From NCBI GenBank assembly GCA_018398815.1, contig CM031620.1, positions 66,072,971 through 66,136,970 of the forward strand: a DNA stretch of 64,000 nucleotides, in the 5' to 3' direction. Origin of the DNA: Conus ventricosus (Eukaryota > Mollusca > Gastropoda > Neogastropoda > Conidae). The position numbers and the translations under genes are program-made. A model generated the notes under the pieces. That model had not been told where the DNA came from. It made no database searches and saw only the letters and a list, made by a program, of their open reading frames with translations. Shown piece after piece: positions 23,287-37,300 of the stretch. Within the stretch, counting starts at the first letter, position 1; the number at the start of each line of letters is the position of its first letter.

Positions 23287-23918
23287 CTAGTTTGTTTGCA
23301 AGAACTCCCGAAAATCACAATCTATTTGCATGAACTTAATGATACTTTGACGTTTGCTATACAGCTCAGTAATGCTGATCCCCAGCTTGTGGAATTTGGG
23401 ATAGTTGTAAAAACATATTGAAAGCTGAATAAGTTTTCTGGCATATGAATCAGACATGCCCACCTGCGCCTTAAGAAATGAACGCCATGTTTGAAGCGGT
23501 TTTGTTCTTTTAAACTTGGATTGAGCTGTCTCAAGCCAGCGCCCAACAATTAACGCATGATGGAGTGTTTTGCTTTGGTCAACTTTCAACAACGCAGCGC
23601 CATTTTTAAATAAGGAACCATCTCATCAATAGTCAAACACATATTGAAATTGACCGCATCTTGTTCGCTAATGTCATTTTCAGTGTTTTCATCTTTCTTA
23701 ACCAACAAGCCTTTAAGATCGGTGTTCATTTCTAAAGCAGTTGGTTCGCCTTTTTCTTTTTCTGTTCCTTCTAAAAAAGCAATGCTTCTTTTGGGTTTTG
23801 CTGGCAAAGAACAGGCTTCGCCTAGTTCTTTTTTTGACAAATACTCTAACATGCTAGTAAAGTAAAACTTGTGATCTTGAATAGCGCGAGCCTGTTCTTC
23901 GGTAAACCTGTTAGCCAT
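23287..23918 (-). pseudogene. Polinton gene of unknown function, one frameshift
   Basis: Translation from the ATG at 23,918 starts MANRFTEEQARAIQDHKF and runs to 23,586. The protein continues one frame away to 23,287 with TWRSFLKAQVGM and SYARKLIQL, which looks like a helix-turn-helix segment. Codon-like composition holds across the break, so a single indel near 23,590 is likely. I do not recognise the family. Its place beside the left terminal repeat and iterons would suit a DNA-binding protein, but that is inference. Confidence 0.6.
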
Positions 23919-24261
23919 TGTTAAAATAACAACACACCCAAACACAGTAGTCAGTAGGAGCACAGTAAAACACAACCTTCTCTCACGACAGTCAGTGAGA
24001 GAATGATGAAATCTACCTCTGCGGCGGCGCATGCACGACTGAATTGCGCATTGCGACAATAGATTTTTTCTGGAATGATTGCCCCACGATCACGCCACAC
24101 ATGAGTCATGCCAAAACAACCGTGAGGTGACCCAAGCACAAGCGTGCAGCGGCAGCACTCAGTCAGCTACCCGTTATTGATTTCTCTTCTGCTTCTTGCG
24201 TAAAACAAGAGGAACGGCTAGTTACTTATTTTTTAATTTATGATTTTATTTGAGTTTAAAA

Positions 24262-24621
24262 ATGAAGCCCGAAGTAGTTACAGAGCTTAGTAATATACTT
24301 TACGAGTTGGATTGGGAGAGGGAGGGTGATAAAGATCAGTTAAAGAGCAGGTTTGAAGAATTAATTAATGATCTGTTTGGGCGGACAGCTATGCGGGAAA
24401 GCGTAAAGCAGGCCATCAGTAAAATACCAGATTCTTGGCACCAACCGGTTATAGAGTTGTTTGCTATTTTAGTTGATAATATGGCCCCTGAAGATGCTAA
24501 TCTGACTGTTTCTACCGACCCTGAAGGAGTAGCTATTTGCTTTAATGAAGATCAGGTTTTACGTTTAGAAAAGACTATGAAAACAGTTGAATTTAAAAAT
24601 TTTTTTTTAAATTTATTTTAG
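24262..24621 (+). CDS. Polinton small acidic protein, function unknown
   Basis: The ATG at 24,262 opens 119 codons beginning MKPEVVTELSNILYEL. It is rich in charged helix-forming residues (DWEREGDKDQLKSRFEELI) and has no motif I recognise. It diverges from the minus-strand gene to its left, with the spacer carrying the AT-rich promoter-like region. Its last codons enter the homopolymer-rich zone, so the C-terminus is uncertain. Confidence 0.6.
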   Translation: MKPEVVTELSNILYELDWEREGDKDQLKSRFEELINDLFGRTAMRESVKQAISKIPDSWHQPVIELFAILVDNMAPEDANLTVSTDPEGVAICFNEDQVLRLEKTMKTVEFKNFFLNLF

Positions 24622-27600
24622 TTTAAAAAGGGTGCTGAACACATTTAATCTGATTTTAAAAAAATTGTAATGAAAAAATTGACAAAAAAATTTAAAAGTG
24701 TTAAACTTTTTTTTTAAAGTGTTTTTGGGTTTTGGGAGAATGAGAAAACAATATAATAAAAAAACATGGGAAAACTTTTTGACGAACAATTAAAGTGATG
24801 AACTTTAAATGTAGTTTCAGAAAAAGCTAAAATTTGGGGGGTGTTATTGAAAGGGTTAACGTGTCTTGAAGTGTTGAAACCCTTTTTGGGCGAAGAAAAA
24901 AGCATTTTTTTAACTTACTTTTATTTACATTTTTTTTTTTAAAATTTAATTAAATTTTTGGTTTTAAAAAAATAAAAAAACCTCACAAGCATGTCTGATT
25001 TAAAAAAACTGCCACCACAATTTAAAAAAAGGTATGAAAAAAAAATTAACCCAAAAAGTTTAGTGAAGTAGACATGGACATCATTAGCTCCCGAACTTTC
25101 AAAAGCGTAGAAACTTTGCAATCCCCAAAAATCCCAGAGAATTTTCCCAATGCAGCCGCCATTAAAATTTTTGTTGGCCGTTTTTTGATTGATTTATAAG
25201 CCTGTTTAAAAGGTAACATGCAATTTTTTTGGGTTTCAACAAACGAAAAAGTAACATCTATCCGTTTTAAAATTCTGAATGGGCTGATTAAAAGTTTTAC
25301 CCTTTTTAAACCCAAAACAAGTGAAGAAGCAAATTGCGGGGTTTGGGGGCCTGGCCCTAAAGGGAACGTCCTTCAAATTATTTTGGGAACAAACAAAGTT
25401 ATGGGGGTATTTTGGCAATTCTTACCTTCCTCTTCCAAGAGAGTTGGGTTTAAAAAACGACAGCCCTTAAACATAAAAAAAATCCTGACAGCATTTGTTT
25501 TATGTGGGTGTTTTAGGTTTTTTACATCCTGTTAAAAAGAACGCAGAAAGAGAATCCAACTATAAACCCAATACAAACAAGAGCGGAATTTTGGGAAAAC
25601 CCAAAACCCTTCCCCTTAAGTAAAGAAAGTATATCTCAGTTTGAAGAGCAAAAAAAAAACCCCAACCCCGAAAAACTATACACTTTGGTTGCAGAAGAAA
25701 TCAAGTGCCCAAAGGATTTCTCCCAAAAGCTCCTATTTTTGGCAAACCACTTAACAAACATGTAGACTGAAACTTTTTGCAGTTTGGGCAAAAAAGTCAT
25801 TATTATTAACCCAAACAATAACGACTTATGGCTTATACAAACAAAAAAAATTTTTAAAACAAGGGCTTTGTAAAAGGGTTCGGGCAAAAACCCCAACTAA
25901 GAAGCAGCTGCTTTCAAAAATCATTGAAAAAAGTTTTTAGACTGTAAAACCCAAAACCCTCCTCACCCCCTAAACCAGGGTCTAAAGTTATTTTTTAAAG
26001 AAGTACGCAAAATGCAAATGAGCCCATACTTGGTTTATCTGATTTTAAAATAAATTCGGGGCCGCAAACTACTTCCACAACAAGAACAAAAACACCCTTT
26101 AAAAACCCACCATCAGATCGTTTTTTATGCTTTATGTTGTTAGGTCAGAGGGGGCACACAAAAACCCCCGAAATTTACAGAGGCCCCCAAGGCAGCTAGG
26201 GGTTTTTTAACAACACATAAACCCAACTTCCATCATTTAAACCAATAAACTAAACCCTTTTCAGACATTTTATGACTCCTAAGACCAAGAACATTATGAC
26301 TCATCTACACACTTTTGGGAATTTGCGGTTTAGAGCAAACACCTAACAGTAAAGACGTACAGTAAAGACCACGATCGCATTACGGCAAATTCAAGGGCTG
26401 CACACAACAAGTGTAATCTTTCAACTTAAGGGTTTATCCCCAAAAAAAAGGGGAAAATGCCAAACTTCTTTCATAACCCCACGAGGTTACGAATTTTCAT
26501 TTTATCCCTGCAAGCATGCTTCTGAATTAAAAAAGGGTTTCCTGCATTGCAAAAGGGCTTCAGAAAAAATACATGATTTTTTTTCTCTTTACTTTTTTTC
26601 CTTTTTTTACTCTGCCCAAAAATTTGGGGTAGTTTGGGTAATTTTGCGGGGGGCTCTACAAACTTTCAATCACTAAAAAATATTTTGGCCCCCTTTTTGT
26701 GCGTTTAAAAGGTCTAACCCCTTTTGAAAACAGGAAAATCGTGGGGTAGGTTTTTATGAAAACCGCTTCCTCCTAAAAGGGGCTTTTTTTTCTAGTCTTT
26801 GAGGCCAAAAACAAACTGACTCTGAATAAAAAATACGGGTCAGAAAGCCGGGCAGAATTACACTCAAACAATGGGGGGATTATTCCCCGATCAATAATTT
26901 TTGGGTTTACGTGTGTTTTTTGGCAGACGTTTTTCAGAATTTTCAGAACTACCTGCATGAAACCCTTTCAGCTTAGACTCCTTCCCAAAATTCCTCTGGG
27001 CCCCGGCCTTTTTTGGGATGCCCTTTTTTAAAGTCTACAAACAACCAGATTGACTTTTAAAAATCTGATCTACCCCCACTCCAAAAGATTTGAAGACGGT
27101 TTTAAGGGGAGGTATTAATGGCCCCACAACCTTACTCAAAAACCCAAAAACCAAATATTTAGACACTATAAACCCCCAAACCGCCCCAAATATCCCAAGG
27201 AACTTTTGACCCCAACAAACTGTATTGGAAAGGGGCCCGAGTAAAACCCCTTCCACTGAAAACTTAAAAATGATAAAAAAAGGGCCTCATAAAAGTTTAA
27301 AACTGTTTAGGCCCCCGCTGGGCCCCAGCTTCCCCCCTTTTAATCCAAAAGGAAAAATCTTAGAAGTAGACTTAGAAACCTAAAAAATTACCCCGATCTC
27401 CCCAAAAGATTCCCCCTACCCCCAGAAAATTTAAAAAATGAGCCCCATCGAAACCCCCTAAAAAAAGGCCTAAACTTAACATAAAACTAAAAAATGGTGG
27501 GCCCTTAAAAGACTCCAACCTTTTACCTAAAGCACGGACTTTAAAAAAAGAGCGTTCATAGAATTTATTGGGGTTTTAACAAGAGCCTTTTATGAAAGGG

Positions 27601-30600
27601 CCAAAACACAAAAAGAAAAACTGAACTTAGAACCCAAGCCACTGACCTTTAGAAAAAGACTTCCTTTTTAAAATGATTGAACAACAGCTTTTTTTGGGGA
27701 AAAAACCCTTTAAAAAACCACACAAACGTAAAAAATTTGAAATTTGTTAAAAAAAGAAAACCAAGCAAATTAATTTTTTCCCCTAAAAAACCCAACAAAC
27801 AAGACTTTAGAAATTTAACCCACAGCCTGGTTTGGGGATTAGATGAAAAAAAAGGATTTAAGCTAGACAAACCGGTTTTTTAGGGTTTAAATGTATTAGA
27901 TTTCAAAGTTATTTATGCTAGAATTTCTATATAACCCACTTTTTAAACCCCGTAAACCCCAAAACAGAGTCCTTTACACAGACACTGATTTGTTTTTTTT
28001 CCTGGGTGTTTTCCCAAATGAAAAAATTTTACAAAGACTTTGAAAACCCGGGGGTTTCAAAAGGGAAATGAAAGGGGGGGACGACACATGTGACATCCCA
28101 AAGACAGTCCCTTTCCCTTCAACTGTTAACAAAGAAAGTAATTTGGGAAAAAGAAGGGAAACCAATGGGGGAGTTTAAAAAAAAATATGTTTTTGGGCGA
28201 AGAAGTATTGCGTTTCCAGCCAGACTTTTAAAAGAAGAAGGCCCAAGGTCATAAGTAAAAAAAATTGTCAAAAAAAAAAAAAAAAAAAAATCACGACAAC
28301 CAAAAAAAAGCAAAATCTCTTTGAAAACAAAGTATTTTATCACACAAATGTTAATTTTGGCTTTTACTCTTCATCAAGTAAACCCAACTGCAGTTTAAAA
28401 AAAATCACTAGTTTTCCCAACAATAAAAGAGAAAATTACGTCAATCCTGAATTTTCATATGCTGTAGGGCATTGGAAAAACTTTAAAAAATTTTAAATTG
28501 ACTGACTTGGCCCTTTTACTTAACTTAAGAAAACCCAACTAGTACTTTCTTTAAAAATTAACAAGAACTTAACTTAAAACCGAACTAGTACTTTTAAATA
28601 GGGCTTATAATTTACTTGAACTTAACTTATAATTTACTTGCACTTAAAATTAAAAAGTACTTCTATAAATAACTTAACTTGTACGTATCTAGTTCTTTTC
28701 TAAATTTTTTATTTAGTCCCCTTAAAAAAACAAATTTCCCAAAAAAAAAGGGTCAAATGCAGAGGGTTTTAATTTACTTGCAGAAGCGGGTTCTTCTTCT
28801 TTTCTGTTTTTGTGGGGGGGTTTTTGCTTTTCTGCAAAATAAGGGGGGTTAGACATTGTAAAGCAAAAAACCCCCCCCCCAACAACAACCAACCCGCAAA
28901 TACATAATAATACATTTATCGTTTGATTGTGATTGTGTTGTTGGGTTAAATTTTGTTTTGTTGGAGGGGGCGATGTTGGGATTACTATCTAACTATTTTT
29001 GTTTTTTCTGCTTGGCTTGGGGGGGGGTTTTTTTGTTTTTTTGATAGTCTATGGCCCGCCACAAACGCCCGAATTTTTGTTTAGTAACACTACTTACCTT
29101 TCGGACATTTTACTTGTGGGACATTTTACTTGTTGGGAAAATTCTGCTCCGCGACTGTCCTTCGGGCTGGGCCTGCACGTCCTTTTTCTCCTGAAACGCT
29201 CTTTTTTTTAATTTCGAATTTTAAAATTTTAAAATGATCAAAATTTAAAATGATTAAAAATAATTAATCCCCAAAAATGGGCAAAACATCGTCCCAAAAC
29301 TGTAATACCCTGGGCACAAACGAATTTCTAGGGCCTTTTAAAAAAACCGGATTTTTTGATAAGCAAATTTTAAATCTTCTTCTGAATCAAACCCACGCCA
29401 ACTTACTTACTAAAATTAGCATATAACTAATCATTTTCCCGCCCCACCCTCAAAAACCCTTTTTTACCCTAGCGTGGGTTTGTAAACCCAGCGTAGTAAT
29501 TCTCAACGTCTGATGAAACAGTTTTTGGATTTGTTCAAAAACTTAAATTCGTTGGCCCAAATACGTCTAGTTTTAACACCACCAGAGAGTATAATCTTTT
29601 TTTATGGGATGGTCCCACGAGAAAATCTGCTTGCTCCTCACACTTTAAAAAGTTCGTCCAATTTCCCTTTTTTAAAAAAAATAAAAAAATTTTATAATAC
29701 TTTTAAAAACCCTGAGTTTAACGGGTTTGGTTAATTATCAGTTTCCTATTGGAGGGTGTTATAGTTTATTAAAACCCCTTGAAAAATTTTTTTTTGGGGG
29801 TTAAAAATAAAATCCCCAACGGGGAAAGATAAAGATTCGCCAAAACTAGTTGCAACTTTTTTTTTTGTTTTTAACAACAAAAGATTTTTTGATTAAAAAG
29901 CACTAGACAGTCTTTGTATTTGATTTTTTTAATTATTTTTTTAGTTAATAAAAAATGATAAAAAAAAGATTAAAAATACGATTTACCATTTGCTGTGTTT
30001 GGGAGGCCCTTAGATAGGCTTAGTGTGTTAGCAAAAAACTGTTAAAAGAGCGGGGTGACCTGGGAAAGGTTACTTTGAGGATTTGTTAAGGGTTTATAGT
30101 TGTAATTACTGCAAGGTTTTCGCAAAGATTTTCTTATTACACGGGGGATTACCCCAAAAAATATTAATACATAGAAAGTTTAATTCATAAGAAAATTTTG
30201 ATTTATAAAAAGTGCGGGATTTGGTTCGGGGGGGAAAGGGTTTTTTAAAGCATTGGCTTTCTCGGGAAGCAATTATATTTTTTAGAAATTTGGGGTCATG
30301 AAGAGAGAGAACTCATAAAAAGGGCAATGGAAGATTTAGCTAAGGGCAAAGACGCTTATGTGAAAACGAAGCCACTTGACTTTATAATAAAAAGTTAAGG
30401 GAAAACGGGGGCATGCAAGCACAATTTACAGACGTTGATGACGCAAGATGAGTTTTACTGGGAAAGGGAAAGAAGTTTCAAACATCGCCGCCGCCGAATG
30501 TCTGACTTTTAATGAACCACTGAGGAAAAAGAAGACGCAGAATGTTTTTATTGCATTTGGCCTGCCCTCATCTACTTGTGCCATTTCTTGTTAAAAAAAA

Positions 30601-33600
30601 AGGGCATTTAAAATATAACAAACGAAGTACAAAATATTTTATTCTCCTAAAGGGTTTTGGAAGGGAAAGACGCATTGAAAACGAAAAGCGGCTGAGTGTC
30701 TGAATCAAAACGAAAGACTGCTTTAAAAAAGGGAAATTTTGGCAAATATATCTGCGCCCAAAAAGAATAATAAGCCCTAGATTTTTTAAACTCAGTTCCA
30801 AAATAACCCCCCAGATGGACTTGCTGTATCTTCCACAGACAAATTTAAAGAAAAAATTTTAAGTATCTGACATTGTTCCCAGGGGCTTCAAAACAAAACG
30901 TAAACCTTTTAAGGGATAAAAGCTCACTGCGGGGCTGTGGCTTTACAACAAATTACATGCGGGCCCCCTTTAAAGTACCCTAGGATATTCAATTTGATGA
31001 GGGAAAAGATTTTAAAAGGGTTTCTGTAAACCACTTTTTTTTAAAAATTTTACAGTTAAGGAGGGATCCCAGGCAACCACGACAAAACCCTAGTAGAAAA
31101 CTTTATAAGAAACACTGAACGGTTTACCTATAAATATCACAGAAAATTATGGACATCGAATACGGAAAAACGCAACACAGAATGGGTTAGGAGATTCCCA
31201 GCAGTCTAACTCCCATAACAATGAAAAATTTAAAGAAACCCCCTTAAACCAGTAAACGCAATCAAATTAAAAAAATTAGCATTTAAAGATGGCGGGGGCT
31301 AAAAAAAACCTTCCCGTTTGGATTTAAAGTAAGATACTTGTTGCTCCTGAGAACGGGGGGCGATTTTAAAATTTAAACCAAGATCCAATTAGGCGAGACG
31401 TTTTGAAGTTAAAGAATATGAAAACAACCCCTCCCGTTTTATTTAGAGAAAATTTTTTAAAAAACCTGCCCCTAAAAGATCCTTTGTTCGCGAAGATTGC
31501 AAGTTGCCCCCGCCAAACACAGTGGTTTTAAAAAAAAAAAGTATTTGCTAAACTTATTTTTTTTTTAAACTTTTTTTTTTTTAAACCCTTTTTTTTGGTT
31601 TTAACGATTTTGTTTTTTTTTCAATGGGCTTTTTAAATTTCCCTCTGTTACCTGCGTGAAAAAAGTTTTTTTTCCACTCCCTTTTTAAGTTCAATTTTTT
31701 TTTCGTCTATAATTCCCCCCCACCATCGCCAAAGCCTATGAAAATTTTTGCGTAAGTTTTCATCCGTAACATTTTTTTTTCAAAGAACAAAGTTTTGCTG
31801 TGCTAGGGCAACAAAAAGTGTGCTTTTGTAATTTAGGAGTTAAAATTTTTTAAAAAAGCACTTTCAAACATGGCACAGGCCTAACCCCAAACCCAAGACC
31901 CCCAAAGCTAAAGAGGGGGCGCCCAACCCCCGAAACTAAAAAGCAACACTAACCCACACTTATGCTAGCTACACGAGGGCCCCTATTACAAAGAAAGAGT
32001 ATTTAAAACTTAGCATATTTCTTTCTGTAACCCTAACTTATCCAAGTCGCTTTCTATTTCCTTTTTAATTCAGTTTTTGCTCTAACCAAACGTTTAACCT
32101 CCATTTTTAATTAAGATTATTTTAAATTAATCTTTTTACATATTTTTTTTATTAATCTTCTGGCACCTTCTAACAAGTAAAACGCAAAAAAAAACAACTA
32201 CTTAAGAAAAAAAATCGAGTCTGTTAGTTTTTTTTGTCAAACATACAGTAACCTTGTAGATGATCAAGGGTGTTTATTTATCTCCGTTTTTTAATTGCAA
32301 TAGCGAGCTTAAGGGGCATCCCAAATTTTTTAGACTTTATTTGAACCCCGATTAATATGTTCTGCCCAAAATAGGGTCGCCCCCTCGGATAAAAATAAGC
32401 GAAAAATCATGTCATTTGCCCATAGTGACAGTGCGTTGGGGTAAATTCTAAGCAACGGGGTCATCCCCCCCTTTAGCTTAGGACCTTTTTCTTGTAGAAA
32501 AAAATTTTAGAACCCCGCCCGTTATTTTAATCTGTTTTTTTTCTGTTGTGTTCCTGAACCCGCTAACAAAAAGGGGCCTGATTCAAACCTTTCTAAAATT
32601 GTTTTTTTTTATCAAAGTATACATGCGCAGTTCCCCCATATTTAAAGCCAGATCTTTTAAAATTTTAAATATGATCTAACCAATGACTGTCAATAGATTT
32701 GTGCAACCAAAGTTTTGTATTCAGTTGACAAAAGCTTTTACTCTTAAAAAACCTTTTAGCAAAACCCCTTTTTGGGTGGGGAAATTTTTTAAAAAAAAAC
32801 TGGGGGGCAAAATCCCTCCCTTTACGGAAAAACCACACTCAGGAAAAATACACACAAACAAACTTAAAATAAGTATTCGTTTTGTGTTAAATTTCCTTTC
32901 GGTGTTTCCGGGAAACTAGGAAAATTTGAGACTTCAAGTTTGGGTGTGCCAAACTTTTTAAAATACAAAATTAGCGACTAGTTTTTTACATTGCAACTTT
33001 TGCGAACATTATAACAAACTCGGTCAAGTCAATTACACATTTATTCCACAGTATTTTAATCTCTTAACATTTATTTCAAATGGTAAATTTGATGATTATA
33101 TTGGGCAGCTTGAGCCCTTTTGTAAATTCCCCCCAAAATAAATTTGTTTGGGAAAAAAACAAAGAAAAATCTTAAAGGACATCAAAGAAAAATTTTTTCC
33201 TTTAAAACTTTTTAAAAAATCCATTTGTGAAATTTAAAAAAAATAATACTAGCACCTTTGCTTTAAAAAAATTAATTTGGCACCCCCCAACAAGGGCAAA
33301 AAAATTTCCCAAAAATTTCTGGAAAACAAGAACAAACCACACAAAATTTTTGCAAAAAAAATGATAATACTGAAACACAAAAATTTGATCCGTCTGTATT
33401 ATAAATTTAAAAGGGAAATGTATGCTTTGGTTGCAACACACCAATTTTTTTGGCAAAGTATTTCCCAGAATTGATACCTTGTGCCCCACTTTTAAGCAAG
33501 TGTGCTTCCAATGGTTGTTGCAGAAATTGGGGAAAAATTTGGTGGATTTAAACCCCCCAGCCTTTTCAGAAGGGCCCCAGGGTTTTCCCTCCTCTGACTT

Positions 33601-34289
33601 GGCAGATGATGCGGGGCTCCACAAAAAAGTTTTTACATTGGGGTTCGTATTTCAAATTTTTAAATTCCAAGCAATTTCGGAAAGAAAACCCCCCAAGCAT
33701 TTTTCTCTTTTATGAATTTTGGGATTCGTGTTTGCCAAAATCTTTTTTTCCCCTTAAATTTCTTTTTTTCTTTAGGGTGGGTTTAATTTCGGGTTCGTTT
33801 TTTTTTTTTAAAAATTTTTCCGGGTTCTTTGGGGATAAAACCCTTTTTGTTTAAAAATTTTTTTTAAATTAAACTTTTTCCGGCACTCCTTTTGACCCCC
33901 CAAATTTCTTTTTTTTAAAAGGTTTTTAAAAAACTCTTTAACGGGGGCGGCATTTGGGGGAGCTATGCCTTTTTTTTTTTGACTTTTTTTCCCCCCAAAA
34001 TTTTTTTTTAAAAAATTTTTAAAAAAATTTTTTTAAAAAAAAAGATTGAAGGGGGGTTCGAAAGGGTTTTTTCTTTTTTTTAAACCCCTTTTTATTTTTT
34101 TTAAAGGCCATCTTTGGGTTCCCCAAAATAAAATTTTCACTTTTTTTTTTTTAAAATTCTTTTCCTTTTTGAAAATAATAAACCCGTTTTAACCTCATAA
34201 GTCTTTTTTAAACAGCCCTTGTTTTTTGGTTTTTTAAAAAAAAAAAAAAAAAAAATAAAAAAAAACAATTTTTTTTTTAAAAAAAAAAA

Positions 34290-34344
<55 letters not shown>

Positions 34345-37300
34345 TAATTTTTATTTTTGTCGCCCCAAATTATATTTTCCTTTTTTTGTAAGACTTGTTG
34401 TGAAAGGGTTTTGTCCCAGAATTAAAAATTTGTATGGGAAAAAAATTATATATTGTTTGAAACCCAAACCCAGTACAAGGGACAGTTTTCCCCACCCAGA
34501 AACCCCGCAGAAAAGGAACAGTGCGGATTTTTGGCAGAAAAATTAAAAAATATCCATCTGTTTTTTTTTAGAATATTTTTCTGCTTTTTTTAAAAAGCCA
34601 GTTTTTTAAACCCTGTTTTCTTCAATTTTTTAATGGCATCACAAACCTTTAAAAAACATGCATTTTTTTATTGGGGCGTTTCCGTTGTTTTTCTTGTAAA
34701 ATATTTATTTTTTTTTAAAATCTTGCCCTCCCTTTCTCCATTTCCCCAAATTTTTCCTTGTCAAATGGGTTCAAAAATCCAACCACGGGCCCTTATTTGG
34801 TTATTAAAATAGTCTTCGAGTCTTAAAATCAAAAAAGGCAAAAGTTTTTACATATACGATCAACGTGGGAAAATCTCTTTGTTCCCTCCGGCGAAAACTT
34901 TCTTATTAAAATTAAGGGTTTGGTGAGGAAAAAAAGTCCGCACCCGAATACCTGATCAGACTTGTCTTTTATTGCACAGTAAACCCCTTCTCAATTTTTG
35001 GGATTATAAAAGGGCTTCTGATTCTCATAAAAGGAGTTGTTCCTTCAGTAAACAAGAAAAAAATTCCTTTTAAAGACTTCAGAAAATGATTTAGATGTAT
35101 TTTCCAGAGATTTGCTCGTTGTTTCTATTTTCTTTTGGGGTTTTAAAAACTTTTTTAAAAACTGTTTTTTTTTTATACTGGGTTAAGATTTTTTCTGGCC
35201 AGTTCGGGGTTGGGAAAACAACATCAAACTCAAGAAAAATGTCCGGGGACTGTGTATTTAGCTAAAAAAGGGGGTTTTTCGGGAACAGTAAAACCCAAAA
35301 TTTTCGCCAGGTTTAAAATGTCAGTTAAAAGAAAGTTTTTCTTTTAGGCCCCTTTGGAATTATGGCATTTTTGCGTCTTTAAATTCAAAATCAAGGGTTT
35401 TGCGGGAAATCTGTTCCCAAATTGTTTTTTGCTACCCCTATTTTTAAAACATCACCCTTTGATCCTCCCTTTAAGCCTGTGTTGGGGCCCTTTTGGGGGG
35501 CCTTGTTTCCCTGAAAAACTTTCTTTTTCTTTCTTTTTTGGGGTAGCCATGGGGTAAAATTAGAGGGAAAAAAATGTCTCCCTTTTCCCTTGTCAAAGAT
35601 TTCTTGCCCTCCTGTTTGAGGGGGTTTTTAGGGTTTAAAATGATACCCCTCCCCAAAATTTAGCAACAAAACCTTTGCTTTAGGATCTGTCGAGTAATAT
35701 TTTTTTTTTGTTTCGTTTAGTTTAGCGTGCTGGCATTAAAACATCACCCCCCCAAGTTCAGGGAACTTAACTTTTTAAAACTTGTCCGGGCTGAACGGGT
35801 TGATGGATTATTTTCCACAAAAATTAAACAGTCTCCCTTATCCCTTTTACGCCGGGGGTTCCCTTTTCTTTTTCTTTTTGGGGCGGGGGTCACAACCGTA
35901 TGAGTTCAATTTTATAAAAAACAAAAAAAAATTATAAAAAAAAAAATATGGATGAAGTTTTTGCGGATTAATCCTTTTGGGAAAAGAAAAGAAGATGAAA
36001 CTAAACGGGGCCCCCTTTCATTAAAAAGAAGAGCTTGAAGGAGGGGGTTCTTTATTCCCTAAAAAAAGTCAAAAAACTATTGCGAAGGGGAAAGGGAATC
36101 ATTCTTTAGAAAGTAGGGAGAGTTACCGGCGGGCTTCATCTAACTTTTTGGGGAAGTGGCGGCTTTTTTGTATATAAAAAAACTAGTGCGGGGGTTTGTT
36201 TAAAAGCTACTTCAACGAAAAACCCAAAAAAAAGTTTTTAAAACAAAGCACTTTTAGGGGGAAAACCCCCTATTGCTAAGGCAAAACTTTTTTAAACCTT
36301 TTTTGGGGGCTTAGGCCAACCCGTTAGTCGTTACAAACTTAGGGAAAGGCTCCCAAACACAATCAAAAATTTAAAAAACATTCCTTTTCAAGATTTAACT
36401 CAAGAAGCGATGAACTATTCCCGAAATTAAAAGGGTTTTTAAAAAATTGAGGGGGGAACACATTTTTAAAAAAACCAATTCACGATTCCCCCATTGCCAT
36501 GCGTGAAATCCGGGGTTTTAATGCTGCTTTTACAGCCCAAAAAGGGGTGAACTAAAAAACATTTTGGAAAAAATTTGGTGAGCTAGATGGGAGGTTTGAA
36601 GAAGAAAAAAAATTGGGTTCACGGTCGCAAAAGACGGACGGCCCTACCCCCCTACCCACCCCTTTATTACAAACTAGAGCAGAAAACAAAGAAACTAACA
36701 CAGTTTCCCTTTCTTTTGGGCCACTTCTTTTTTTTTCAAAACCCCACACTAGGGCGCCCCCATCCGCCCATCACACCCACACCCGGGTTTTCCCACTTTT
36801 CCCACGGGCCCCAAAATCCCCCTGATACGCCCCTGATAACCCTAATCTTTGTTTAAAGCACCAGTTGGGGAAAATTATCACTGGGGACCTAGGGACCCCA
36901 GAGATGGGCCCGCACACGTGAGGGGCTAATACTGGGGGGAAAAGGACCCCCCAAAGGGGGACTCTAATCTTTAAATTTACTCCCAACCCACACCTCCCCC
37001 CAAGGCCCCCCACCCTTCTCTTTTGACCCGGGACCATTTTACCGCAGGGTTTCACGCGTCCCTAAGGGGGGGGAACGAAAAGTCCCCTACCTGTGCTGGC
37101 ATCGCCCCAAAAAGGAGGCAGTAGCAAAAAACCCCAAACCCTTTTCCTGACTAACGCTACACCCCTTCAAACCCCCTAAAAGGGGGACAACCCACCCCGG
37201 GCCCCGGGAAAGAGTTTCCAGTCCTCGGCGCTGTACTTGGCCCCTCAAGGCTGACACCTCTCCCGGGGACTCTGCACCCCCGGGGCTGGGCGTGGCCCCC

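Noticed and set aside
33540..33720. Possible integrase core (DLADDAGLHKK)
   Set aside because: It faintly recalls Polinton integrase text, but no second catalytic motif or zinc finger could be read nearby.
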